Part shown: piece by piece, positions 59,701 through 64,000 of the stretch
Position numbering within the stretch: position 1 is the first letter of the stretch
How the letters are laid out: each line of letters starts with the position of its first letter
Position numbers and translations under genes: made by a program
Notes under the pieces: generated by a model
Told to the model about the DNA's origin: nothing
Database searches by the model: none
What the model saw: the letters and a program-made list of their open reading frames with translations, nothing else
Assembly: GCF_030272615.1 (NCBI RefSeq)
Contig: NC_081406.1
Location: 245,389,218-245,453,217 of the forward strand
DNA length: 64,000 nt
Direction: 5' to 3'
Origin: Cryptomeria japonica
Lineage: Eukaryota > Streptophyta > Pinopsida > Cupressales > Cupressaceae

Positions 59701-60497
59701 TCGGAATCAACGCTTAAGGATCCACAAGCTTCGGAAGGGGTTCTGATAGATCACCAAGAATAGGTCCAGGCAACCGGTAACAAGAAACTGTCAACCGGTA
59801 ATAGGAAACTGTCAAGAAAATCGATAGCGATTCTTGTCGGGAAATGATCCAAATGCGATGTGGTCTAGAATAAGAAAGATGATCACATCTTCAAGTAGAA
59901 TCCAACTCCACGGGATCCGGTGAGCCAAAACCAGTACACACAAAAAAAAAAAGCTGAAACTGCAAACAGAAAGAAAATGTTTTTGGTTGATGCAAGATTG
60001 CCATGAACCAAGGATGCTCCTACATCAATTAATTACATAATAGAATTCAGAGCTAAGAGATTCAGAACATATTGCCCATACCTTTCAATTTCTTTGATGC
60101 AATCTGGAAGACAGTCTCAAAGGATATGTCAAATATAATAGATATGGGTGGCCATTTCAGTCTGTAAGGGCGAGTGTCCATGCCATCTGTCAACAAAACA
60201 ATCTGCAAGGCATAAGCTATCTTCTTGTGGGTGTTTTTCATCAGCTCAAGAAAGCAAAATATTATAAGAGGCACTAAACTGAAAGATTGAAAAACATAAT
60301 GAATACTTTGTTTAAAAGTACCTGTCGAGGAGCATCATGTTTGTTTACAGCATCAAGCAATTTATCATCAATAAACTTTGTTGCGAGACGATAATAGCTC
60401 GAATTAATTGTCATACTGCATTTAAAATTTGAAGAGATGCCCCTATAAAGATCAGATTCAATGAAGCACCTTGCATAAGGGTCATGAAATAGAGGCT
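17645..60497 (-). CDS. SAM-dependent methyltransferase, leucine carboxyl methyltransferase-like; six exons, N-terminus missing
   Basis: Six minus-strand exons join in phase: 60497-60322, 60202-60082, 19008-18884, 18501-18373, 18280-18083 and 17716-17645, giving about 273 residues to the stop. The first exon has the family's 'PLFHDPYAR' block and TKFIDDKLLDAV. The second has VLLTDGMDTRPYRLKWP, equivalent to the GxGxDTRxYR SAM-binding motif of PPM/LCM methyltransferases. Later exons give RHIPAKLVELQERLRSLGY, LAMKGSLFVGELP, KWIEKVFKRNGFLVDIVSYE, LFVAQQQRLSDDQ and an acidic tail ending EEGFEDM. Such plant proteins are annotated as putative SAM-dependent methyltransferases of unknown substrate, so the substrate is not inferred. 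All splice sites are GT-AG except the last donor, which reads GA. The first exon here starts in phase 1, so at least one upstream exon is missing. Confidence 0.82.
18083..18280 (-). CDS. Methyltransferase exon with altered donor
   Basis: Acceptor ATTGCAG|GAGCATG at 18282-18281; 198 nt code EHEGKWIEKVFKRNG through LFVAQQQRLSDDQ. The expected donor after the CAG of the final Gln reads GAATGG at 18082-18077, where a consensus would be GTATGG. Without splicing the frame ends 11 codons on at a TAG (18049-18047). An alternative weak GT donor lies within those codons (TCT|GTTGCT). Confidence 0.75.
18373..18501 (-). CDS. Methyltransferase exon (LAMKGSLFVGELP)
   Basis: Donor TCAGAA|GTACGT at 18372. 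With the acceptor ATGAAG|GGATTC at 18503-18502 the exon is 129 nt and reads GFYPMTSDRLEEILYQ onward, phase 0 both ends. The frame stays open upstream, with other AG sites near 18,545-18,560, so the exact 5' edge of this exon is uncertain. Confidence 0.75.
18644..18850. mobile_element. MITE-like foldback in methyltransferase intron
   Basis: Two arms of about 80 bp are inverted copies: TTCAAAACAACCATCTGGATG... on the left, ...CATCCGGATGTTTTGAA on the right. Both contain TTCAATCCACT and CTTCTAGA.CCCTC. The span is ~207 bp inside the 382-bp intron. No clear target duplication was identified. Confidence 0.55.
18884..19008 (-). CDS. Methyltransferase exon after giant intron
   Basis: 125 nt. It takes one base from the previous exon to make GAA, then reads VGARTSRNSLFRHIPAKLVE and on to KPSFWAIQ. 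Donor ATCCAG|GTGATT at 18883. Ends in phase 0. Confidence 0.85.
19334..20052 (+). pseudogene. Copia Gag C-terminus, zinc knuckle and protease
   Basis: The frame reads ISARDEFPKFDRLKADCLQE, a Lys-rich stretch, the knuckle CYRCDKFGHYVAKC, then the protease WAIDSGSSRHITGF and its late block LYVPGIKRNLVSI. A TAA at 20050-20052 interrupts the continuous text QR-stop-GYLYELCTEPN. Confidence 0.85.
20053..20580 (+). pseudogene. Copia integrase zinc finger and core
   Basis: It continues in frame after the stop. The GAG-pre-integrase finger WHRRLGHLNFRALSSMG...CKGCALGK is followed by the core HSDVCGPM, FVDDYSRKTWIYFLK and RTDNGG (first two catalytic Asp). A G-run at 20513-20521 shifts the frame, and the text GEYTSE expected by comparison with the minus-strand copy is lost. 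Confidence 0.85.
20655..21977 (+). pseudogene. Copia integrase C-terminus and reverse transcriptase
   Basis: Integrase end: NLWAEATSTIVYIQNRCP and RIFGCPVYIHVP. RT: WKDAMFEEYQSI, SSKWLFKIKH, KARFVARGFSQ, TFAPVARYTSVR, MDVKTAFLNGE, ALYGLKQAPRA and the catalytic YVDDLLITGN. It ends at a TAG (21975-21977) within LGLEVW. Confidence 0.9.
22146..22793 (+). pseudogene. Copia RNase H and C-terminus
   Basis: MIGSLMYLVNTRPDICYAVN, then the RNase H blocks DLHGFTDSECAGSV, RKSTSGCCFSLG, SSTEAEYIAASMAAREAVWL and HCDNQSCI, ending with TADILTKPLSKVKV. D and E catalytic positions are present. The link to RT (21978-22145) has a TAG just before this frame. Confidence 0.88.
22794..23345 (+). other. 3' untranslated region, purine tract and 11-bp LTR stub of copia relic
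   Basis: It matches the corresponding segment of the minus-strand copy (49,910-50,449 inverted), including repeated GTGATATC-like words. The purine tract AAGAGGGAG ends at 23334. Confidence 0.8.
23351..23367 (-). other. tRNA-Asn-type primer binding site relic
   Basis: The minus strand reads TGGCGCTAGAAGGAGGG, complementary to the 3' end of plant tRNA-Asn (from memory ...CCCTCCTTCTAGCGCCA), preceded by an LTR-like end CAACA at 23376-23372. A diverged copy lies at 27,233-27,249 (TGGCTCTAGGAGGAGGG) and another near 31,240-31,257. Confidence 0.6.
23392..24206 (+). repeat. 5' LTR of gypsy-type element
   Basis: 815 bp. It opens TGATGCAAGAGCATCCCC and closes ATGGCTGCATTA, so the 3' terminus is TA rather than CA. 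A TATA-like GGTATAAATATGATG lies near 23,881-23,895. Confidence 0.88.
24208..26123 (+). pseudogene. Gypsy-type Gag and aspartic protease
   Basis: The first part (24208-24654) holds a charged N-terminal region (RRVEQMMEDFKNEVRNEIRN). A frameshift near 24,640 leads into one frame running from about 24,655 to 26,123. It carries the retrotrans_gag text NPEDLIDWIRELEDYFEFED and VALWWKEFHKDR, the knuckle CFKCGETGHRFYEC and the protease IVDSGSPDNLIFEEMV with VCHVLLGKPWQYDRGAIYD. Four nonsense codons (TAG 24735, TAA 24939, TAG 25085, TAG 25374) break it. The C-terminus has about four imperfect repeats of EPVAE(I/V)IPEGL. The frame ends at a TGA, with no polymerase after it. Confidence 0.85.
26337..27154 (+). 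repeat. 3' LTR of gypsy-type element
   Basis: 818 bp, TGATGCAGGAGCATCCCC...GGCAGCATTA. It is preceded by CTGGGTTGTC, which is also present before the LTR of the small element at 55.5-57.7 kb (minus strand). Confidence 0.88.
27252..28130 (-). repeat. LTR-like block with ~170-bp inverted ends
   Basis: It opens TGTTGATGTG and closes CACATCAACA. The first ~170 bp (27252-27420) and last ~170 bp (27960-28130) are inverted copies at roughly 88-90% by eye, sharing CTCTTGAACAAAATC and ACTCCAAGGTTC. On the minus strand the block is followed by a tRNA-Asn-like primer site (27249-27233), which suggests a minus-strand 5' LTR. Related right-hand ends occur at 35.15-35.57 kb and 54.8-55.24 kb. Confidence 0.55.
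28131..32160. other. Mosaic of degraded repeats, no supported gene
   Basis: Only short frames with no recognised domain. It contains a tandem duplication with 73-bp period (CAAGGGGGACTTA at 29881 and 29954), a conserved repeat end at 29415-29460 (see findings), and an LTR end with a diverged tRNA-Asn-type primer site on the minus strand near 31,238-31,320. Confidence 0.5.
29415..29460 (+). repeat. Repeat terminus ending GGTCACAACA, copy 1
   Basis: GGGGTCCCCATTTGTAATGG then GGTGATGTGTGAAAAGGTCACAACA. Other copies: 34385-34428 and 35097-35141 (plus), 40368-40416 (minus, diverged end). Similarity stops abruptly after CAACA, as expected for an element end. Confidence 0.6.
32163..33790 (+). repeat. 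Irregular array of ~42 GGCGGACTTT words
   Basis: The word GGGCGGACTTT or a one- or two-base variant (GGCAGACTTT, GGCGGAGTTT, GGCGGACTTA) occurs about 42 times in 1.63 kb, always in the same orientation, every ~39 bp on average but at irregular spacing (about 20-70 bp). Spacers share loose words such as TTGGAGTTCA and TGCACC. Short frames through it (GGL, ADF, RTF and on the reverse strand KVRP) are by-products and change frame from unit to unit, so it is not a protein repeat. Confidence 0.85.
33791..39242. other. Mosaic of degraded repeats, no supported gene
   Basis: It holds two more copies of the repeat end finishing GGTCACAACA (34385-34428, 35097-35141) and a partial copy of the inverted-end LTR-like block (35142-35568). 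The stretch 36-39.2 kb has AT-rich unique-looking sequence. Frames at 36411-36749 (minus) and 36667-36915 (plus) overlap each other and show no known motif. Confidence 0.5.
39243..40345 (-). pseudogene. hAT transposase relic
   Basis: Read on the minus strand, broken text gives NATTYVG, LMERHPT, AAHFLDFLLEDIGK, KFIYNYTWFLSLMRKQTNN, LGVTQFASHFLILQNI and FYEAMDKAKEAI. These align in order with the DUF659/central part of the hAT copy at 44.4-45.4 kb (CAAHCLDLLLEDIGK, GVTRFATNFLTLQNI, LYEAMDKAKEAI). Only 39423-39728 is open; stops and shifts are frequent. The N-terminal BED finger and the C-terminal dimerisation domain are not seen. Confidence 0.7.
40346..43876. other. No supported gene; degraded repeats
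   Basis: It includes an inverted copy of the GGGGTCCCCATTTGCAATGG repeat end (40368-40416) and two close copies of GACCA(A/T)GGC.CCA.GCCCTAG (41,930-41,985). The stretch 42.4-43.8 kb is AT-rich intergenic-like sequence. The left end of the hAT element must lie in this stretch but no terminal inverted repeat was identified. Confidence 0.5.
43877..44095 (+). pseudogene. hAT BED zinc-finger exon
   Basis: 72 codons with the C-x-x-C...H-x(4)-[CH]-type BED pattern. The frame ends at a TAG, while the text ATRDAIATLEVYDQRKQQKR continues in another frame. Confidence 0.8.
45761..46315 (+). pseudogene. hAT C-terminal dimerisation exon
   Basis: Acceptor TCCTTGCAG at 45782, then LWWKDYGVTTPNLQNIAIRI and the conserved SASGCERNWS signature. 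An acidic tail ends SFSRIRNI. A run of 11 A (45907-45917) lies where family members read H-S/T-KKRN, so an A-run indel is possible. The ATG at 45761 is inside the intron and is not the real start. Confidence 0.8.
46316..48839. other. No supported gene
   Basis: Only short frames. CCCGAGTTTTT / GCCGAGTCATT / GTCCGAGTTTT words at 46,615-46,675 recall similar GACTCAG/GAGTC words at 58.46-58.56 kb and may mark hAT non-coding ends. The rest is unassigned repeat-like sequence. Confidence 0.45.
48840..49164 (-). repeat. Left piece of inverted-end LTR-like family, split by copia insertion
   Basis: TTCATTGAAGATATGGTGAA and TGGTTTCTACTTCTCAA match the interior of the block at 27.25-28.13 kb. The other piece continues at 54,809-55,243 after the copia element. 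Together they bracket the CTTTG duplication. Confidence 0.6.
49165..49909 (-). repeat. 3' LTR of minus-strand copia
   Basis: 745 bp. It carries a two-unit tandem repeat of 52 bp (49471 and 49523) and an ~80-bp near-perfect inverted repeat at about 49,345-49,425 centred on GACATGTCTTTTAGACATGTC. Confidence 0.9.
50450..50950 (-). pseudogene. Copia RNase H (minus-strand element)
   Basis: TLNLGLKYEK, DLHGFTDSDWAGSV, RKSTSGCCFSLG, SSTEAEYIAASMAAREAVWL, HCDNQSCI and TADILTKPLSRVKV. The end GLGMIER matches the relic at 22.8 kb. It is joined directly to a broken RT by a deletion. Confidence 0.88.
50951..51674 (-). pseudogene. Copia reverse transcriptase (minus-strand element), 3' end deleted
   Basis: NKFTSYVALMNDLSKAEPNN, SSKWLFKIKH, TFAPVARYTSVR, MDVKATFLNGE, ALYGLKQAPRAW and YVDDLL. 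Right after YVDDL the sequence jumps to the TLNLGL region, losing about 420 bp present in the plus-strand relic (roughly 21,862-22,283). Confidence 0.88.
51805..52161 (-). pseudogene. Copia integrase C-terminal part
   Basis: MILDQNLNINLWAEATNTAV and RIFGCPLYIHVLKEKRLKLE. It is separated from the integrase core by a frame break at about 52,162-52,200. Confidence 0.85.
52199..52690 (-). pseudogene. Copia integrase zinc finger and core
   Basis: The finger begins WHRRLGHLN-like upstream of MGNLVTGLPKLQQYHS, continues CKGCALGK, then HSDVCGPMSVPSLGGCLYYV, VDDYSRKTWIYFLK and RTDNGGEYTSELFKDFCK. This copy keeps the DNGGEYT stretch that the plus-strand relic lost. Confidence 0.85.
52691..53407 (-). 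pseudogene. Copia Gag zinc knuckle and protease
   Basis: KNIDEDLQVLNTNTNK, knuckle CYRCDKFGHFVAKC, protease WVIDSGSSRHITGF and LYGPGIKRNLVSI. The text runs into the integrase region at EVTNANEV and then meets a TGA where the family reads a tryptophan (WH). Confidence 0.85.
53480..53964 (-). pseudogene. Copia Gag N-terminal part
   Basis: The start ATG at 53964 reads MASAIRFEDRLGGSDDFSAG, then KFRIEMILKENKVD and a stop, WIEGNEKAIKIIVDGV, and further stops. The open part 53480-53713 reads FEISNASRTLALKREINHIT and ALDGLPSGWSTFV. Confidence 0.75.
54055..54808 (-). repeat. 5' LTR of minus-strand copia
   Basis: 754 bp with the same 52-bp tandem and hairpin features as the 3' LTR. The primer site lies at 54054 downward. 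Confidence 0.9.
54809..55243 (-). repeat. Right piece of inverted-end LTR-like family
   Basis: It contains GGAACCTTGGGGTAACC, TTCAAGAGAGAGGATG, TATTTTATTCTGTGTTGG and the end CCCATCAAC, matching the ends at 28,130 and 35,568. It abuts hAT coding text at about 55,245. Confidence 0.65.
55245..57860 (-). pseudogene. hAT transposase N-terminal relic, split by an LTR element
   Basis: On the minus strand, 57,860-57,683 reads WKYGIVGAIKGRVTYNEYM, a stop, then GRINRLKYHLAKITGQNVK (BED finger end, like the copy at 43.9 kb). After the inserted element (55535-57682) the text resumes ACPKVFDEVTGKMNALLAEF and goes on to NVPRAQPSLEG, parallel to NTPGAQPGLQG of the 44-kb copy. The rest of the transposase is cut off at about 55,245 by an LTR-like repeat. 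Confidence 0.7.
55535..57682 (-). mobile_element. Small non-autonomous LTR element (large LTRs, 395-bp interior)
   Basis: LTRs at 55535-56410 (876 bp) and 56806-57682 (877 bp) on the minus strand run TGATGCAGGAGCATCC...CTTCATCA, with perfect CTTCA duplications (55530-55534 and 57683-57687). The primer site TGGTATCAGAG lies at 56804-56794. The interior has no coding capacity. The LTR start and the preceding CTTGGGTGTC match the gypsy-type element at 23.4-27.2 kb, so this looks like a deletion derivative of that wider family, similar in layout to TRIM elements but with longer LTRs. Confidence 0.88.
57919..58400. repeat. Large near-perfect palindrome
   Basis: Arms of about 230 bp (57919 to ~58150 and ~58160 to 58400) are inverted copies with few mismatches; the loop is about 10 bp around AAAAGCATTTATTT. 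Shared words include GAAGCATCAACATAGCAAG, AACTTGAAAAGC and CCTAACATTTTTAGC. No coding capacity. Confidence 0.85.
58401..59230. other. No supported gene
   Basis: It contains a cluster of AAGACTCAGC/GAGTCT words (58,460-58,555) and an AT dinucleotide run (58,973-58,989). The minus-strand frame at 58530-58715 is probably spurious. Confidence 0.5.
59231..60027 (-). mobile_element. Solo LTR of the TGATGCAGGAGCATCC family
   Basis: A 797-bp block, TGATGTAGGAGCATCC...CTGCATCA on the minus strand, is flanked by perfect ATTAA duplications (59226-59230 and 60028-60032). Its first 60 bp (including GCAATCTTGCATCAACC) match the LTR at 23,392. No interior is present, so it arose by LTR-LTR recombination. 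Its edge lies about 50 bp from the splice donor of the exon ending at 60,082. Confidence 0.87.
60082..60202 (-). CDS. Methyltransferase exon with SAM-binding motif
   Basis: Acceptor CCTTGCAG|ATTG at 60204-60203, donor TTGAAAG|GTATGG at 60081-60080. The 121 nt code IVLLTDGMDTRPYRLKWP through ASKKLK plus one base (phase 1). The downstream intron is the 41-kb one. Confidence 0.88.
60322..60497 (-). CDS. Methyltransferase exon with DPYA motif
   Basis: Acceptor TATATGCAG|AGCC at 60499-60498, donor CGACAG|GTACTT at 60321-60320. The 176-nt exon codes E(split)-PLFHDPYARCFIESDLYRG onward to NKHDAPRQ. It starts in phase 1 and ends in phase 0. The next intron is only 119 bp. Confidence 0.85.
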
Positions 60498-63400
60498 CTG
60501 CATATACAAGAAAATTCAGCCACAATATAATGATTTAATATCAGCACTAATTTGTTATTTTATCTGGGTTGCTAATTGAGAAAAATCCGTCTTTTTAGAT
60601 AAAAAAATAAATTTGACATAGGAAATCACAATTTTATCGCTCACAAAATAAAAGTGGCTGGCCTCTTTGACCTGATAAAAAATAAAATGGTACAGAGTAC
60701 TACAGAAATTGCCATATGTAAGGAAATTGTCAGGACTCGGAAAAATACATGACATGTAGAAGCATGTAGTTCAAACTCATTAAGACATCCAAAAAAAAAA
60801 TGAGACACAGATTTTAGAAAAAACATGTTTTTCTTTTATTCTCATGTGAAAAAGTTCAAAATTGAGCAGTCAGTGATAGACATTCAAAATAAAAATAAAA
60901 AACATGACATGTTGAAACATGCACTTCAAACTCATTAAGACAAATCCACAAAAACTGACACTTGTATTTTAGAAAAAAAATGTTTTCCTTTCCTTATCAA
61001 TTGAAAATGTTCAAAATTGAGCAGTGATATACATTCAGAATAATAAAATAACGGGTTGAAATGCTGGGTAAATTTCCACCCTATATAAAGTTTCAATTTT
61101 GGCATTTTTGGAGAATAGATAAATTTTACTAAATAACTTCTTACAGATATGTCAGTAATAGCTATTTTATGAGAATCAAGGAAGGGTATTGATTTAGAGT
61201 CTTTCAAAGTACATCACTTGTGATTTGCCATGCAAGAGAACAAAGGAATGCAAGCAACACAGCACACAATTATAATGTATATTTTCAAATTTCTGACCCA
61301 GACTGGAAATCAATTATATCATAGTTTCCAAGTTTGAAAATATATGAGCTACAAGAACAAGATGGGAACTACACAAGCCTTTACAATTAAGACAGACAAT
61401 AGATACTATATATGTTCCCAAATTATAAGAATGGACTAACACCTTGCAAAAATAAAAAGTCACATAAGAAGGTTTGTAGCAAAGTGTAATGTCCCCTTTT
61501 ATAATTTACCCTATAATTTACCCACAATAAGCAGAAAAATTATTGCTTGTTGATTAATAACAGTTCTTATCCTGATTGCTGTTCTGAAGTTGCATGATGT
61601 TCTTCAATGCTCTGACTTGTATATTCTAATCGCTGCTTATTTTATATTTATCTTGGGTCGGCCTATTTGTTCCTAATTCAGGGCATGACACAAAGAAGAA
61701 AAGTGACCTTTCACTTCAAAATGAAGTAGTTACTGTGGCTTCACAGTTAAGAACGCCTGCCTCAGTTCACAAATCAAAGAAAGCATTTTCAAATTAGAAA
61801 TGAAGGAGATCACATGGTTAGGAGTCAGAACACAAAATTATGACATCATACAATCATTACTGACATCATTGTTATGCTTATTTGATATTTAACCAGGAAA
61901 ACATCAGCAAACCAAAATCAATGTCGAAATTGATCAGAGCCTAGTTTTCTCTCCCCTAGCCAAAGTCCATTAATTTCCGAATTTCTAAAAATATAACTTG
62001 CTTATATCATCCAAGGAGCATGACAGCAGAATGTTTGACCTGCAAATTTTGAATATTCATAGGCCAAAAGGACAAGTCATGTTACCTTCACCCAGATGAC
62101 TCAAAAAACAAAAAGTCCGTGTAAATTTTGAGGCAGAAACAAAATCTGTACTATCTGGCATCAGCAGTAGCAGTCAATTGGTAACACTATCTGCCCTAAT
62201 GGTTAATTTTACTGCAACATTAAATTTGTAGCATTTCTAATCTTCAATAAATGCCTTGACTGCATTGAACAGATGTCTTTTTTCTGGCAGAAGTTTGCCC
62301 AAATGTGACAGAATTGACCCTATTGGATCAGTTCTTTTTGTCCCAATGGCTAGCTGATTTAACAATACTTTCAAGTTTCAGTTTTGTCTGAGGTATTTTG
62401 ACTGATCATTTGACTTTTTAATATTTTATATAGGTGTGAAAACCATATTGTTATGAATCTAGATGAATCTAAACTGAAATTGATAAAAAAGTTAGATACG
62501 AAACCTGTCTCTAAGATTTCAAGCTATAAATTTCTGAGATGTGAAAGGAACAGATTTCCTTTTTTGATAAACATGTTGATATTTATAAAATAGTACAAAA
62601 ACCTCCAGTGTGACAGCCATGGCTAATACACTACGTGAAGTACAAAGAGTGGAAAAAGGATATGATTACAAGAGAGGTGAAAACAAAAAACTAATAAGGG
62701 TACAGCATATAACAGTTACTAAAATAACAGCTATTAGAGATTAACAGTAAAAGCAGCAAAATATGAATACTAATTATTGAGATACTATGCAAAAGTTGCA
62801 GTGAGAAAAATAATCTTGTAGAGAATTTTTTTCATTGTTTTGAGCGAGGATAAAGCAGCATATCTTTTAAGCTGTGGCATGATGGTGAACACACTATTTC
62901 TCGATATGATGACACCCAAAGTCAACTGTGTTCCTCACCTCATGTTTGTACTGCATCCATGGCCCTACAGTATCAGCTCCTCCTTGCTGACAAGGTTGGC
63001 AAGAATGCAAGGAGTGCCAGCCAACAGTAATCATCATCTGAGGGACAGCCCAGCAATTGTCTGGCAATTGTGTTGCATTACATCAGCCAACTGATGCTTT
63101 TATCTTTCCTCAGTGAGGATTTCCTCATGGCTTTGGTTGTGCCATGGAGATTGATGCAATTGTCTCAGCCAGTCAAGGCATTTGTACTGTGACATAAGAC
63201 ACTTCTACAGAATTAGCTGAACATCATTTTGCTCCAGAATATTAGAGATCAAGAGGAGACTTATTTTTGCAGGGTGCTGTGTTCAGCCCGCTTACTGTCC
63301 ATGGCAGCCACCAACCCTTGCAAAGGATCATTAAAATTGGGCAGAACAATATGGAGAGAATACTCTTTCTTTTGGAGTGATTTACCACTGGATTTAGAGG

Positions 63401-64000
63401 AGCATAATCATGTTTCGCAGAGATTAAGGCTTACCGCATGGTCTCCTAACACTTCATTGGCCAAAGGGTTGGAGAGAGAAGTGTCATTATACACAGCAGG
63501 TATTGGGGAACACATGTTTGTCATTGGTAAAGGAAAAGGCCTTGTCTTGTAGGGTGAAAAAAGGGAGTATGGAGGAGTTTCAATCTCAAAAATTGGTCAG
63601 CAGCACACTAAATACAAGTAGAAAAGAGGATAGGAAAAACAGATTTAAGTGAGTTAATACCTGATTTTTTTCAACAGAGATAACTATGTATGGTCTAGAG
63701 AGGACATTAACTAGCTTCTGTTGTTGGGCACCATCATTTTCCAGGTTGACAGGAATGCAGAAAGTCACAGTATCTTCAGTATAGCATCATTGCTGAGGTG
63801 GAGTAGTAGAACATTTCTATTTCATTGTGAGATTCTTTTTCTTTTTCAGGCCTAGTACTCTTGTAAGTTTTAAAAGGAGAAGTACTTAGATTCCATTTAC
63901 AATATTGGATTCTTCTCTTATAGCTTTGCACAACAACCTAAAGCTTCTCCTCTTCATCTACCAATGGCAATCTGAGTGCCTAAAGAAATGAGATCTATTT
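60498..64000. other. Upstream intron of the methyltransferase; one possible exon, otherwise unassigned
   Basis: The exon at 60,497 begins in phase 1, so at least one exon lies upstream, in this stretch or beyond 64,000. No segment with the expected family text ending in phase 1 was found. Plus-strand frames at 62840-63094 and 63229-63552 show no recognised domain. Confidence 0.5.
63661..63773 (-). CDS. Candidate exon of unknown gene
   Basis: The minus strand reads TVTFCIPVNLENDGAQQQKL, then VNVLSRPYIVISVEKNQ, in good codon-like sequence, bounded by CTGAAG|AT and AATCAG|GTATTA. It begins in phase 1 and ends in phase 0, so it cannot splice directly to the exon at 60,497, which needs a phase-1 donor. 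It may belong to the same gene through a missing exon, to another gene, or be a chance frame. The family is not recognised. Confidence 0.25.

Larger units (their letters stand above)
19009..60081 (-). other. Giant intron, 41,073 bp
   Basis: The donor AAAG|GTATGG at 60081 and the acceptor CTGGCCAG at 19009 join two exons that keep phase (1/1) and continue the same protein family text (KKLK-E-VGARTSRNSLF). Everything between is transposon-derived or unassigned. Such introns are common in conifers, cycads and other gymnosperms and rare in small angiosperm genomes. Confidence 0.82.

Noticed and set aside
61487-61500. TGTAATGTCCCC as a possible LTR start
   Set aside because: No matching end, duplication or second copy was found in the window.
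62840-63552. Plus-strand frames of 84 and 107 codons
   Set aside because: No motif recognised; one begins near a splice-like TTTTTGCAGG, but nothing else supports a gene.

Overview
This is plant nuclear DNA, most likely from a gymnosperm such as a conifer. Nearly everything is LTR retrotransposon and hAT transposon sequence of several ages. The one host gene I can assemble is split by a repeat-filled intron of about 41 kb. The species call is inference; no organelle, bacterial or viral genes were seen.

Left flank (1-17.6 kb). Positions 1-10,701 hold a very young LTR retrotransposon. Its LTRs differ at 2 of 1,329 compared bases. It has no recognisable polymerase, only one long Gln/Pro/Ser-rich reading frame with a single in-frame TGA, plus a possible antisense transcription unit near its 3' end. 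Next is a decayed DUF4283-type gag relic (10.98-11.54 kb), broken by a Ty1/copia-type element (11,543-15,717) that carries only gag and protease. The stretch 15.7-17.6 kb has no supported gene.

Host gene (minus strand, 60,497 down to 17,645). Six exons join in phase into the C-terminal ~273 residues of a plant SAM-dependent methyltransferase of the leucine carboxyl methyltransferase (PPM/LCM-like) family. Two 5' exons lie at 60.1-60.5 kb and four 3' exons at 17.6-19.0 kb. The N-terminal exon was not found. The donor of the last intron reads GA instead of GT, so it is unclear whether the gene makes this C-terminus.

Giant intron (19,009-60,081), in order: a copia relic on the plus strand (19.3-23.3 kb); a gag-protease-only Ty3/gypsy-type element with GAGGG target duplications (23,392-27,154); an LTR-like block with long inverted ends beside tRNA-Asn primer-site relics (27.2-28.1 kb); mosaic repeats; an array of about 42 copies of a GGCGGACTTT-like word (32.2-33.8 kb); a minus-strand hAT relic (39.2-40.3 kb); an intron-containing hAT transposase pseudogene (43.9-46.3 kb); a copia element on the minus strand with CTTTG duplications (49,165-54,808); a small LTR element nested in a third hAT relic (55,535-57,682, CTTCA duplications); a ~480-bp palindrome (57.9-58.4 kb); and a solo LTR with ATTAA duplications (59,231-60,027) that ends about 55 bp from the exon.

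The transposon proteins work only for their own mobility, and all identified pol, gag and hAT frames here are broken. The elements with gag and protease, or with no pol, would need enzymes from relatives elsewhere in the genome.
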